NCBI GenBank assembly: GCA_016490735.1
Contig: JAEMWC010000759.1
Span: 91,001 to 155,000 of the forward strand
Source of the DNA: Pachyseris speciosa
Lineage: Eukaryota > Cnidaria > Anthozoa > Scleractinia > Pachyseridae
Length of the DNA: 64,000 nt
Reading direction: 5' to 3'
A program made the translations under genes and the position numbers. Shown here one piece after another: positions 44,482 to 56,743 of the stretch. Under the pieces are notes generated by a model. The model was not told the origin of the DNA. It did not search any database and worked only from the letters and a program-made list of their open reading frames with translations. Each line of letters starts with the position of its first letter. Within the stretch, counting starts at the first letter, position 1.

Positions 44482-44997
44482 CACAGCAGGCTTGTAGTTT
44501 TATCGACGCCCTGACAGGAAGGGATTTAACTCATTGAGTCAGACAATAAGTCCAAAAAGCAGACTCAAGGCACCCAATTAATATTATAATTTATTTTGTA
44601 TCAATCTAGAGTTTGTCTCCAACGGATAAATTCTATCTAGTACAACTCCGGCTATTGCTTGTCTTGACAACTGATCAACGTGCATTTATCTTTGAAGTTA
44701 ATGTGTGCAACAGAACTATGGGTCATATATTCTGAGAAGTGAAAAGATAATATATATACTGAAGTTCCCATTTTATTACAATCATCTGACAGATTTACAT
44801 TCAGACAATCTGTTTTGCCAGCTGTATCATGTGAAGTTTTTATTCAATAACTCGACTCCTTTTCGCACCAGGTACATAATTTCATTTTTTTAATAACCTG
44901 AATGTTGTAAATGAAACATAGAGGGAAAGGAAAGTGACTTCATATAATAATTTAAGTAAACATGCCGCTTTTTAATGACAAAAAAAAACTGTTTCAG
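44482..44997. other. Non-coding, ends in a splice acceptor
   Basis: AT-rich sequence ending in CTGTTTCAG, the acceptor of the next exon. Confidence 0.5.
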
Positions 44998-45304
44998 CTT
45001 GTCAGATTCAAGCAATCGGTGTGGACAGCAGGCATGAGATCCCAAGTAGCAGCTTTACAGCCTCGTCATCAAGGGCTGGCAAGTACCTGATAAAGGTCGA
45101 CTGTATGGGGATGGCGCGTGGTTACCCAGCAGTAACAGTGACCCTAGAGACTACTTACAAATTCACCTGAAGTACGTGTTCTTCATCTGTGCTGTAGCGA
45201 CTCAAGGAAATTCACAAACTGATGAATGGACTTCAAAGTACAAGCTGCTTTTATCACTGAACAGTACAACTTGGATGACTTATAAAGAGAACGGTGCAGA
45301 TAAG
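44998..45304 (+). CDS. F5/8C (discoidin) domain exon 1, frameshifted
   Basis: The exon lies between acceptor CTGTTTCAG and donor GTTAGT. It begins with two bases of a codon and encodes CQIQAIGVDSRHEIPSSSF and TASSS. Near 45070 the homology moves to another frame: VPDKGRLYGDGAWLPSSNSD, DYLQIHLKYVFFICAVATQG and TSKYKLLLSLNSTTWMTYKE, ending NGADK. The order C-x-x-x-I-G-V, I-x-x-S-x-x-T-A-S, A-W-x-P, D-x-L-Q-I, V-A-T-Q-G, W-x-x-x-Y is that of F5/8C domains, which bind glycans or phospholipids outside cells. Length 307 nt equals phase 1 to phase 0 minus one base, so a single-base deletion explains the break. It is either a pseudogene mark or a sequence error. The rest of the domain is at 56744. 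Confidence 0.85.
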
Positions 45305-46379
45305 GTTAGTAATGAATGCATTCAACACAGTCTTATAATTTGCTTCAAATGCGTGATCTAATGGCCTCCAACATTTGCTTTAAATTATTTACTTGAAGGC
45401 TGTTTGTACATAGAGACTCTGATGTTTTATACAAGGTATGCTCAGGGTTGGAATTACTACTAGCCAGCTTGCCCATGCCATAGTAAAATCTGCCAAGTGA
45501 ACACAAGTCATTGATCACTTGCCCAAATGGGCGTTTGTGATTTTCATCGCAAAGTGTAACTTTCTGGTTTTCATCTTGTTCTAAATATCTAAGTACTAGC
45601 TTTCTTGTTCCACTCTCCTGTTGTGAAATCTCCAACAAACCAGGTGCCAACTTGGCAATTGCTACCTTTGTCAAAAACAAATAATGGCTTCTGCCTTGTG
45701 ATAATTTACAGTGCTACAGGTAACCCAGCCTCAGGTGTATAATAACAGTTTAACCGTTTCGTAATGGCGTTACAGTTGAACCTGTCTGATATATATATAT
45801 ATATATATATGGACCCCAAAAGGATGGAGCCAAGGTTGTTTTCCCATTTACCACAAATTCCCAGAAATTCCAGTTGGGATGTAAATGGTAAATGTTTTTT
45901 TGGTTCATCCCACTAGATAATTCCAGGACAAACGGGAGTTCTGAAAAGGTAGTCTTCTTAACAGTGTCCTGTAACTATCTTATCTAGGTAATGTATTGTA
46001 ACACCGACGATAGGTTAGTTTTAAGTAATGTACGTAAGAGTTTTTGTTTCTGATCTTTTTGTCTGTATTTTTCCTTTCCTTTTTTTTTTGTTGAAACTTA
46101 AATAAAATGTTTAAAAAAGTCATGTTTTCTTAGATGGGACTTTCCCAATTTACCATTTATAAGTTTCTATGTTTCATACTGAGACCTCCAGATCTCTTGT
46201 GGATGAAGCCGAAGGTGAGATCTTGTCAAATCCGATTTGTGCACATGACCACCTGTCAGGAATGTGGCAGGTGATGTTAATTAGAGTGCATGCCTGAAAT
46301 GTATCTCAACAGTGACTGCCTTATTGAACGATTAATTTGCTAGAGTCTAGGTCTGCTGTGAAATTTTTGCTCAGAAATT
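45305..46379 (+). other. Intron sequence; (TA)n
   Basis: Start of an 11.4-kb intron to 56744. A short TA microsatellite is at 45789-45811, and an AAATAAAATGTTTAAAAAA stretch near 46100 looks like a retroelement or mRNA-type 3' end. The minus ORF 45345-45680 has no recognised domain. Confidence 0.45.
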
Positions 46380-48281
46380 TACAGTACCGCTCAAAAGTAA
46401 GTTGCCAGTCGCGTCGCGTTTCCTGCGCGGCGCGCTATGTGATTAGCGTAGCGCGAGACTCACTCAAGCGAAAATGTTTGGCATAACTTTCAGATGATTT
46501 TACAACACGAAATCAATTAATTTCGCGTAGCCCTTTACAAATGTAGGTATTGTTTCAATCGAGTACATGTAGTTCGTTCCCTTCTATGCAAATACAGACA
46601 GCATCATGGAATTCATCACGAATTGAAATGGTGCAGTCCTCTTGTAAGCAAACCGACGAAGATCGATTACGAATGATTACTGTTCCTCGGGTGTTCCTTG
46701 CTCCGCTAATGCTGAAATGACAACTTTTATCGGTTCTGTCTTCAATACGGTATATGGTTGTGTTTTCTGAATTCGTTAGGAAAATTAAGTGCTACTGTAG
46801 TTCACCGCAAGCAAATGGCCAGTGGCGACTGTATTTTGCTTTGAGATCACAAAGCGACGCACGCTAAAATTTGCATAAGACCGCAAAACTACTGGCTATG
46901 TAATCTGAAACCTTCCGCTCAGTAAACATGGCACAACACTCGTTAATCATTACTCGCTTGAGAAGCCGTGGAAAACCCGAAGGAGAATGGAATTTATTTC
47001 ATTTCCTTCTTTTTGAACGAATAATCTTATCATGTAGAAAGATGAAGTTTGAGTCGTTAATTAAGACTTTAAGTTTATGAGAAATGTTTATTCGACACGC
47101 CGGCACTCATCGTATATTTTCTAGTTTGCAAGACCGCAAAACGTTTTCCTGGGCATGTCTTTGTAAGGTTGTGCTCCAGGAGAGTGTGTCCGCGTAAAAA
47201 GATTTGCTGAAGAGTACGGTAGTTCGGAAACCTCACACGTGCTGAGCTTTGGTTGACTGATCGATGAAGAGAATGATAAGCTTACTGTATCTCACAGCTG
47301 GATCTTATGATGTAGAAATTTGAGATTCATCTGGCAATGGCGAAGTTTGTTATTCAACACGCCGGCACTCAATCGTATATTTTCTACTTCGAAAGACCTA
47401 CAAACATTCTCCTGACCTCATCTTTGTAAAGTTGCGCTACAGTAGAGTTTGTCCGTGTAAAAAGAGTTGCTGAAGGAAGCCTCGCACGTGTGGTCGATCG
47501 ATCGAAAAGAACGATAAGCTTGCAACTGTATCTCCCAGCTTGTTTACCCCTCAGTCGCCGTGCCAACTCTATGTTTCGAGCTTTTTAGAGGTACAAATGT
47601 ACAAAAACGAATATTACCATATACCTATTTGCGTTTGGTAATAATCCGCGTTAAACTTAGATCACCCTCGACAAAGACACTTGCAAAACAATTATTTTTA
47701 CGTGCTTCGCTCTGTCGAAACCACGCATACGAAAAGAAACATCCCAAGTGTGTAAACATTTTCAATTTTCAAACGGCTGACTAAAGTTGTCAAGAATCAG
47801 ATGAATAGAAAGCTAAACAAAAGTTAAGCATCAGTCATGAACGAACCGAAATTATTGGCGGTTTGATGTTCAGTTTAGGAAGAAGCTTGAATTCGAGTAC
47901 CGGTATATAGTTTTCTTAAGTTAATCATGTCGATCTCAACCTAGCCAAGTTTCGCCGCAAAAACGGTTTGACATAATTTGGAAGCTTAGCATGCGCTGCT
48001 CTTCTCCGGCGATCGATCGATCACACATATTCATTTCTCCTTAGCGGTCTTTTGCGAACACTGGAAATCGACTATTGAGATCGACTATTGTTGCTTTACA
48101 ATGGCATCTTAAATCGCGCGAGAGCTTCAAGCCAAATTACTTACCGTTTCTACAACATCGCGCGCGACGCGATTCGCGTAGCGTGCAACGCGAATTGCTT
48201 AGGGCACGACGCAAATCGCTTAGCGCGCGACGCGATTCGCGTCGCGTGTGAGGGTGGCAACTTTTTTTGAGCAGTACTGTA
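46380..48281. mobile_element. 1.9-kb TIR element with TA duplication
   Basis: TIRs CAGTACCGCTCAAAAGTAAG and, inverted, CAGTACTGCTCAAAAAAAG, both followed by TTGCCA; flanks TA. Just inside are CGCGACGCGATTCGCG-type repeats at both ends (46408-46465 and 48156-48250). A ~250-bp internal direct repeat (47085-47290 and 47340-47540) shares ACACGCCGGCACTCA. No transposase. Tc1/mariner-like by the TA duplication. Confidence 0.88.
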
Positions 48282-48377
48282 ATACAAAAACAGGTGGAGT
48301 TATTGAAAGTGGTTGTGCAGAAAAATAGAGATGCCTTAGCCTTCCTTCCAACAACCGACAAAATAATATCTTTTACA

Positions 48378-48706
48378 AATACCTAAGACTCACCTGAAAA
48401 CTTATGGAGGCAGGGCCTTTTCGGTCGCAGCCCCTAGGCTATGGAATGCCTTACCCATAGACATTAAGCTTGGTCCATTAGTCTCTGTTTTTAAGAACGG
48501 ACTAAAGACGCATCTTTTCAGTGCTACTTATAATAATTATACTTATTAATTATTACTATTTATTAATTCCTTGTGTAGTTATCTTTTTATGCATTTAGGT
48601 TAATCTTTTCTTCTGTATAGTTTTTAATTTTTGATTGTTAAGTGATATAGAGCTTTTTGCATATCCCGCTAAAGAAATAAAGTTATTATAATTATTATTA
48701 TTTATA
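48378..48706 (+). mobile_element. 5'-truncated CR1-like LINE 3' end
   Basis: The frame 48388-48549 reads THLKTYGGRAFSVAAPRLWN, then ALPIDIKLGPLVSVFKNGLK and THLFSA, the standard C-terminus of CR1-clade reverse transcriptase ORFs. A short AT-rich UTR ends AAATAAAGTTATTATAATTA with ATT repeats (48676-48706). Confidence 0.9.
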
Positions 48707-49785
48707 TGGCAAGTCTTCGATGAATCAAGTTTGATGATGAATCAAGTTGAGAAAATTAAGAAGCAAGGACAATGAGCAGAAATTATCCGGGAGGTTAGCT
48801 GTTCGGGGTGGATGATGATTTAGGGATTAAAGTGCATGATAGTGCTGTTGCAAATGTGTATATGTGCCTGGACGTGTTAACATTGTGTTTGGTCATCCAG
48901 AAGTGCTTGTCATTTGTAAGAAATGCAAGTCGAAGAACTTTAGACAATAAGGGAAACCTTGTTAATGACTGCCTAAACCGACTCCCTTTTGTCATTTATT
49001 GGGAACAGATAGAAGAATTTCAAGCTGACCGTGCAATTGTTCAATGAAGGAGTTGGACACTAGCCAGTTTTAACAGCCAATCAAAAAATTGTATTTTCAT
49101 ACTTGACCAGATGTCTCCTTTGGCTTTGTCCATAAGAGATCTGGGTATGAGATTAAATTATAGCTGTAGCTCAAAATCTTGTTAAGCATCACTCACTAAA
49201 ATTTGATTAACAGTTTCTCCCTTGTTTACGTCTGAAACATTTTGACACAACTAAAGTTCAATTTGTCAGCTAATTTCAATTCACCTTGCGAGGTTAAGAG
49301 CAAATGTCGCTAAGGCTTGAGCAAAATTGGAAATTATATCCAAAATGGAAAAGCCAAAAGATGATTTCCCTCCTGAATCTCTTCCACCTAGTTTGAAGCG
49401 GCACAACGCACTTCGGTGAACAAAGCTACTTGAAGCTTTAAGCGTAAAGGGTCCAAACGCAGACCGGTCATAATCCCAGAGAACTCATTTCTTCCGGAAT
49501 CTCTTTGGAATGATTGGTTAACTTCAACAAAAACGCCATAAACAGCATAAATATTCTGTTATTTTGGTTTTCCAAAAATCATACAGCCGTTTACAGTCCG
49601 TCTATTCCGAGCATTCCTATTCCGGAATGCCCTCTTATTTAGGAAAATCGATCTTAACTGATTCAAATCAAAACGCAGCTTTTTGCATACGTTATTTCTC
49701 GAAAATTAATCAGAAATCCGTGAAAAAAAGTACTGGACAATGTTTTACAATCAAATTACAGTTCATATGCTCCGACCCCTTCAAT
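48707..49785. other. No feature seen
   Basis: Intronic AT-rich sequence; ORFs at 48808-49047 and 49564-49788 have no recognised domain. Confidence 0.35.
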
Positions 49786-50112
49786 TAATGTGATCAAGTG
49801 AGCTGAAGCCACTCAAAAGGTACTAAGGCAACAAGGTAGCGGGCATTACCCCTTAAATCTACCAAAGCAAAGATTGAGCCCAAGCATCAGCAGCCATGGA
49901 CATCTGTTTCGGCCTTGTTAGGTCTTATCAGCATGGCATAGCTAATGCTCAGGCTCATGTACCCACATATCAAGAAATCTTTGGTAGATTTAAGGCGTAA
50001 TGCCTGCTACCTTGTGGTCTTAGTGCCTTTTGAGTGGCTTCAGCTTACTTGATCACATTAATTTGTGAAGTATCCTTGTCACTCCAGCCACATCCCACAA
50101 GCTTTATGTTTA
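49786..50112 (-). mobile_element. Second hammerhead-family element, decayed
   Basis: Minus-strand copy of the element at 22373-22657; the shared leader is GTAAAC(A/G)TAAAGCTTGTGGG. Here both arms are complete: CACTCAAAAGG...GGTAGCGGGCATTA (left) pairs with TAATGCCTGCTACC...CCTTTTGAGTG (right), giving a rod of about 270 nt with the ribozyme at its tip. The far end is truncated at CATTAATT; no TSD was found. Confidence 0.85.
49876..49956 (-). ncRNA. Hammerhead ribozyme, inactive-looking
   Basis: On the minus strand the core reads CTGATAA instead of CTGATGA, stem II is GACC-TAACAA-GGCC and stem III ACAGATGT. Stem I (GCCATG with CATGGC, GCATTAG with its near-complement) is kept. The G-to-A change hits an invariant core base, so cleavage is not expected. 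Confidence 0.85.
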
Positions 50113-51288
50113 CGTTTACAGATAAAAATCTTCCTACAGTGTATCTTAGCAAACTTTCGTCCTTCCTCTCAAGAAATATGTTATCAAATTTTCAGCTTGC
50201 CCCCCCCCCCTCCCCTGGTGACCCCTGTGCCTTATCATTTTGAAGTGGAGGAAATGGTTTTTTAAAAAGATGAAAATAAGACATCTTTAAATGAACTTTT
50301 CTCTTCCTGGTATTTGGATTTTCATCAAAATGATGTGAATATCTCACTCTTTGTGAATCGTTTGATGCTAAAAACTCTGCGGGCACTCCATAATTTTTCG
50401 AAGGCTAATCAATTTACAATGTATACCTCAGGCAAAATTACGATTTTTTGTACTTTTTGTTCACGACTATTTTCTTTTTAATAATATTATTCAGTTGATT
50501 TCACGCAAGGTCATTTGATTGTTTACAATAGATTGTATTTATCTAGGTTTGACAGTCAGATATCAAGCAGATTTGCCGTTATTATTTTTTAAAAATCGCA
50601 TCTTCAAGCAAGCGGTTAATTTATGCAAATTACTGTCTTCGGGCAAGTGGGCAAAAAATATGTGTAGCTAAACTGTCGACCAGCATAGTTAACCGCTCTG
50701 AAGGGATCTATAATAGGTAACTTAAATTATACATACCACTAGCAAAGCTATCAGTTCGAGAAAGATTTCGGAGTCAATGGGAAATCTTCGATGACAGCTC
50801 AAATGGTTCCTTTTACAGCACACTCTATCCAATTTGCTGCAGCTGATTGTTTGTGTTTATGTTTATGTTTGTGCACGTTTCCGCTGACCAGTTCTTATTG
50901 GTCGCAACTTGAGGCGTGCCTGAAAATATTTCTTCCTGCTATTTACCCCAAATTTAAGTTCAGTTACAGTACCTCGAAGATCTTTAATGCTCATTTTAAA
51001 AAACATTTCCTCTGTTTTGGAATTAATCTGAAACAAAGTCCTAACACAAGCACAGCAATGCAGGTGTTGAGGTATGCCAACTTTTGCTGTCTGCAACGCT
51101 TTCTTTCTACCAAACTAAGTGGCCACTTGCCCCACGGATCTTCAAAGGGAAATTGGAAATGAAACCTTTACAGAAATCCGTTGGACTATAATTTTGTTAG
51201 TCAAGAAAATAAGTACCAGCTTTGCATGGGCACTTAATATAGCATATCATATACCGTTTCTAATTTGAGTCAAACAGGTTATTATAGG

Positions 51289-51820
51289 TTAATTCCAAAA
51301 GTGCAAATTCCCCCCCACACCCCCTGGGCGAACCGCTGGGCATTTGACTTTTTTGAAAACATTTTAACAAATGCCCCTCTGTGTTTCCTGTTTAGACTGT
51401 CAAATGCCCCATCGTCAGGGCCTTAAAAAGGGAAAATTAAGTATAAGTCTATAGCAAATCACTAGTTGCATGAAGCATTTTGGCATGCTCCCCGCTCAAA
51501 ATTAATATTTTAATCTAAAATCGCTTACCTTTGCAAACCAAATCGGAAAAATTGTTTGCCAAAACTCTTTTCTTATCTCTTTGAATAAAGGCATACCAAC
51601 TGTATATTTAGTAAACAACTGAAAACCTATGCGGAATCTTGAAGAAGTGAAGAGAGCGAAGTGGCTCCCATGATGAATGAATGAATATTTGCGCGCGAAA
51701 GACGCGCGAAACCCTTTAGTTGGCGACTGCGGATAGTCAAATGCCCCACCATGCGGGACACATTTGGGGAAAGTACCCAGGGTTTGCCCGGAGGGGGGGG
51801 ATGGACGCTTTTTGAATTTA
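51289..51820. mobile_element. TIR element with TTA duplication
   Basis: Ends ATTCCAAAAGTGC and, inverted, ATTCAAAAAGCGTCC, each followed by a C-run, with TTA on both sides (51289-51291 and 51818-51820). Inside both TIRs are GGGCATTTGAC or TCAAATGCCCCA blocks, as in the element at 18224. Length 526 bp. Confidence 0.8.
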
Positions 51821-52184
51821 CTGATACATTAGATGTGTGCTAGTCCCTGTTTCGTAGCTGACTCGTGGGTATAGTGTACCAACGGGATGGGGATATAGAT
51901 CTGCATGCGTTCCCTTTTTGATGACCATCGGTGGGTGCTAAAATCCTGCATATCATTATCTCCTTTAAGTGAAAGACAGAAAGGATTTTTGAATGAAAAT
52001 TTTCAAGACGATGAGCAGACTTAGGGTTCAAAGCAAATCCTGATACAGTTTGAAAGACCACGAGGAATGCCAGAAATGAAAAAAAAAACCGTGTGTGTTT
52101 CAGGTATCTTAGTTTCGAGCTTGCCGGCAGGTGGCCCCTTACTTCAGTAGAAAGAAAGCCTTGCAAACCGCAAAACTAGTCATA

Positions 52185-52630
52185 CGTCAATGCCCTCTTT
52201 CAAATAAAGACTTGTTTCTAATAAACGTTCCCCCTGTAAAGTTTGTATTAGACGCTCCCATCTAATAAACGCCCTGTTTCTAATATTGAGGCCCCCAAAT
52301 ATCGCCTCAGAAACCAAGGAAACACTCCATAGAGTAAAATCATGCAATTTATTAAGTTTCTTGCTTGCTTGGTCAGCAGTACAAGTGCATCTTCTTGAAT
52401 CCCAAATTCAGAAGTAACCATGGCGCTCTTGTATCTTCTTAATTTCTGTCTCAATGTGTTAGCAACTTTATTTTGGTCATCAAGGAGCGGCATGTTTTCG
52501 TTTGCCACAAATTTTGACAGTGAGTTAAAGTGAAATAAATGCCTCTTTCTAATAAACGCCTCATATCTGACTCCCTCCCCAGGACCCTAAACTTAACGCA
52601 CGCCCCAGGCATTTAATTTATAAGATCATT
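52185..52630. repeat. Insertion with TCTAATAAACGCC motifs and a minus-strand ORF
   Basis: TCTAATAAACG(CC/TT) occurs at 52217, 52261 and 52546, near both ends. The minus-strand frame 52248-52508 encodes MPLLDDQNKVANTLRQKLRR and FGIQEDALVLLTKQARNLIN, helical and stop-free, but unrecognised. It may be another short-motif element with a captured piece. Confidence 0.45.
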
Positions 52631-53924
52631 TCCGGTACCTGCATTGCTCCACTTGTGTTAAGACTGTTAAGTACCAGCTTAATTCGAAAACGGAGGAAAA
52701 CCTTTTAAAAATGAACATTAAAGATCTTCGAGGTACTGTAACTGAACTTAAATTTGGGGTGAATAGCGGGAAGAAAATTTTTCAGGCACGCCTCTAGCTG
52801 CGAGCAATACGAACCGGTCAGCGGAAACGCACACAAACATAACCACCATACTGTGGGCATTTTGGTGGGCATGAGAGTGTGGAACTTCGCAGTTTTCGTA
52901 CTACATGACAATTAACTTGCCAGCAATTTTATAGCAAGGCATTTCAAAGTTAAACATCTCGAAGTTTAAAAGTGCTTTAAACATCATTCTCCACATCGTT
53001 GATGAAGCAGCCAGTACGAACTGAATGCCAGATCATTACTTGAAATACCAAGATGCAAGATGTCCATCAGCTAACTCTAAAAAGAAATGATGATGTTTGG
53101 AGCTTTTTGCCGAGCCAATTGCAGGTGCAGCAAATTGTATGGTGTCGCTGTAAAAGGAACCATTTGAGCTGTCATCGAAGACGAGAACTGTGGTTTGAAC
53201 CTGCCAACATGCATTCTCTCCATATGAGACGTTCACTGAGGAACCACAGACTTGTGAGTGATTTCCCATTGACTCTGAAATGTTTCACGAACTGATAGCT
53301 TTGCTAGTGGTATGTATAATTTAAGTTAGCTATTATAGATCCCTTCAGAGCAGTTAACTATGCTGGACAGTTAAACTATACATTTTTCTTGACCACTTGC
53401 CCGAAGACAGTAATTTGCATAAATTAACCGCTTGCTTGAAGATGTGAGTTTTGAAAAGTAATAACGGCAAATCTGCTTGATATCTGACTGTCAAACCTAG
53501 ATAAATACAATCTATTGTAAACAATTGAACGGTCTTGTGTGAAATCGCCTGAATAATATTATTTAAAAGAAAGATAGTCGTGAACAAATAGTACGAAAAA
53601 TCATAATTTTGCTTGAGGTATACATTGTAAATTGATTAGCCTTCAAAAAATTGTGGAGTGGCCGCGGAGTTTTTAGTATCAAACGATTCACAAAGAGTGA
53701 AATATTCACATCCAGTCTTAATTTTGATAAAATTCCAAATACCAGGAAGAGAAAAGTTTATTTAAAGATGTCTTATTTTCATCTTTTTAAAAAAACCATT
53801 TCCCCGCCCTTCAAAATGATAAGACACAGGGGTCACCAGGGGGGCAAGCTGAAAAATTGATAGCATATTTCTTGAGAGGAAGGATGAAAGTTTGCTATGA
53901 TATAAGCAGATTTTTATCTGTAAA

Positions 53925-55973
53925 GTTGCTCTTTGAAATATTTTCCTAACAAAACTCCAATTTTCAAGAGGCAAAATGTTCCCAAAAATGCTTTTTGAGC
54001 CCTAAACTCCCCCCCCCCCCGATGCTCAGGTCAGGTTTTTGTTAGAAATCAAACAAATACCACATTGAGTGGTTTCATCCCAGTGACTAACTACACACAA
54101 AGTAGCAAGGAAGGTTTTGTTTGACCATTTCCAATTTTGCTCAAGCCTTAGCGACATTCACTCTTAAGAAGTTAGAAACATGATCTGACATGCACAACTT
54201 CCATCATAGCTGCACTAGACTATAGAAGAGTTATATTTGAAGCTGTTAATATTTAGGTGCCCATAACAGAGGTTAAGTTTATTGCATACTGCATATTGCA
54301 GAGCATCTGCATCATAGAGGTTTTTTAAAGGAAACATGGCAATTTTGCTGTCTGTATTAGAGAGGTGTCCATAAGGAGAGTTTTCATTGTATTACAAGGG
54401 TTTGTGTGCGAATGTAACACACAAGAACAGTAATATAAAAACTCAGCGGAATTGGCCTGAACTGGCTGCCTTTTTATTGCAGTTTTTGACTTAATTCTTT
54501 TATTTTTATTACCATTAAATTCTCTGAATACAAACCCAGTTCTAATTAACACCATCACCAAAGGGTTCAATGGTTATTATGAACACTTCCTGAACTTAGG
54601 TTACCTGTGCATTTACACAATTCAAGCTCAAGTACAAAATGACACTATTTGCTTTTGTTCGCTGTTCGAATGGTAAGATTTTTCTCTCTACTTTTTTTTG
54701 TGGGCCGGGCCTATGAAACGAAGTTGTTTGACGATCCAAAGGTTCACTTGGAAACTAAAGGAACTCAGGATCGGTCAAACCACCTTTCAGACTTGATGGA
54801 GGTTTCTCCATTTTTTCTTTTCTTGTTGTGCTCCAGTTGGGGATTTTACATTGGAAGAATAGATTACGGTTTGATACATGATGGACAACCATGCCCATAT
54901 TATTAATGGATCATCGTTGTACTGTTCTCTGCCGTGATAATTATGTGAAGAAGTATAGGAGATTAGAATTATTGGAAAGCAAAACATTGATTTTTTCGGT
55001 GGGGAGAGGGGGTCACGGTGGGTGGACTACTGTATGTGAGACATTTTCTCTTATTCAAGTGATCACAGGTGTGGGTGTAGTGAGTGCTTTCTGAAGGTAA
55101 TACTCGCCTGAGTGGTGAGTGCTATCAAATTTAGTTTCCAACCAGGCATACCAGTCACATGTTGGAACTTTGTTTTCCCTATCATAATAAAATTCATTTC
55201 ATTTTATTACATTATAAACATTATTAAAACAACAATGCTAACACTTCCAACGAGCTCACCTTAGACAGAAGTCCTGCCAGGGTAAATTGTGACGAGCGAC
55301 ATGACCCAAAAAGTAGCGACAGCACATAAAATGAAATCCAGACGAGAGACATCATTCCCGCCAAAATTCCGACAGTGATATCAAGGCCAAGAATTAGCAA
55401 TGTAAACACCAACACAGGAGATTTTAAAATTCAAACAAGCAGCACAGACCCCCCCTTCCTGGCAGGGCCTCTAAACATAAGAAAGGTCAGTACGTTTAAT
55501 CTATGATCTGATAAAGATCATGCAGGTACTTCTCAGTGCTGTCACGATGGAATAGAGAGAACCTGCCATCATGCAGAGAGAGGGGAAAGACGTAATATTG
55601 TGTTAAATATACCATAAATTATTTCCACAGAAACTGTATTATTTGTCATTTAATGTTGTTGCCAGTTAACAAAACTATAAAACCCCTCCCAAGAACATCA
55701 GTTTTAATACCTTCAGAACCATTTAAACCATAAATTGGCCATAAGATTCTCGTTGAACTTGCTGCAGCTATAAATCTCATATTAGACCAAGCTGCGTTTT
55801 TTAAAGAAAATGTGACACAAATATTGCTTTAAAAAAGTCAATGTATGTGTTTAAAAGAGAGTTCAGTGGTCACTAAACATTTCAAAGAAAACAAACCCCT
55901 CACATCTTTTGCCAGTACTGTGCTCCCAATTTATGAACAGCTATTCTAATTATTTAACTCTATTGTTAAACCA
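53925..55973. other. No gene seen
   Basis: Intronic AT-rich sequence with C-runs at 54008-54019; the ORFs at 54649-54906 and 54891-55094 have no recognised domain. B-box-like sequence starts the SINE piece at 55974. Confidence 0.35.
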
Positions 55974-56105
55974 AGGGTTCAAACCCTGTTGAAGTCCTGA
56001 ATTTTTTTTGTCAGGCTTCTTTTCGCAATTGCATAAATTTGCGTTCACAACTGTAAGGGTCATTCTTCATTTGATTTCACATACACATGTACTTCATTCA
56101 TACTC
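55974..56105 (+). mobile_element. SINE fragment
   Basis: Begins at a B-box-like GGGTTCAAACCC and shares TTGAAGTCCTGAATTTTTTT, GGCTTCTTTTCGC, TTGCATAAATT and CATTCTTCATTTGATTTCA with the copy at 56166. The A-box half is missing. Confidence 0.75.
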
Positions 56106-56165
56106 TTTTCTTTCACGGGAACATGATTATGCAGAACCCACAATTGACCTGCTCCCAACGTCAGT

Positions 56166-56355
56166 GGCTTCATAGCTTGGTTGGTTAGAGCATTGCACCC
56201 GCGGTATCACAAGATCATGGGTTCAAACCCCGTTGAAGTCCTGAATTTTTTTAGGCTTCTTTTCGCGATTGCATAAATTGTGTTCACAACTGCAAGGATC
56301 ATTCTTCATTTGATTTCATTTCCACAGTTCACATATGATTTAATTCATACTTCCT
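56166..56355 (+). mobile_element. tRNA-headed SINE
   Basis: GGCTTCA/TGAAGTC pair as acceptor stem (56166-56240), with A box TAGCTTGGTTGGTTAGAG and B box GGTTCAAACCC. The head is followed by CCTGAATTTTTTTAGG, a small hairpin also found after the tRNA-like sequence at 63581, and by a body shared with 55974-56105. Confidence 0.8.
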
Positions 56356-56743
56356 TTATGTCAAACCATTGTCAACTAACCATTATCACATTGACCCACT
56401 GTCAATCAGTTTCAATTAGATGGCAGAAGTTCCCATGGCTGTTTACATTTCTTCACAGTCAAAGTGTACATGCAATCAGTCAAAAACAAAGAACTGAAGA
56501 AAAGAAGACAGAAAAGAAACTTACAGTACATGACAAACAGCAAGAAATAAGGCCACCCTCCCCCTCAAAAAAACGTAACATGATCAGTTCATGTTCATCA
56601 TTCCAAATTTGCATAAACACGCACTCACTCTTCTTCAATTGCATACTAAGTCAGGGAAGTTAGAGGTTTTGACGTACATGTACCTGGTGCAAGTGCTCAG
56701 TTTGCTCTACATTTATTACAAAGTGATTTTAACTGATTTACAG
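56356..56743 (+). other. Intron end
   Basis: AT-rich, ending in AACTGATTTACAG, the acceptor of the F5/8C exon. No other feature. Confidence 0.5.

Larger units (their letters stand above)
50115..53924. repeat. 3.8-kb inverted duplication
   Basis: Left arm 50115 to about 51140 and right arm about 52100-53924 are inverted copies: TTTACAGATAAAAATC at both outer ends, CTGACTGTCAAACC(T)AG internally, AATGCAGGT and GGCCAC(T/C)TGCC towards the centre. The right arm is interrupted at about 52185-52630 and 52855-53100. The centre holds the TTA-flanked element. It could be a fold-back element with very long arms or an inverted segmental duplication. Confidence 0.85.

Noticed and set aside
45345..45680. 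111-codon minus-strand ORF
   Set aside because: It overlaps the presumed intron start, has no domain or splice context, and could arise by chance.
53036..53295. Overlapping 77- and 80-codon ORFs on both strands
   Set aside because: They overlap each other within the inverted duplication and have no recognised domain.
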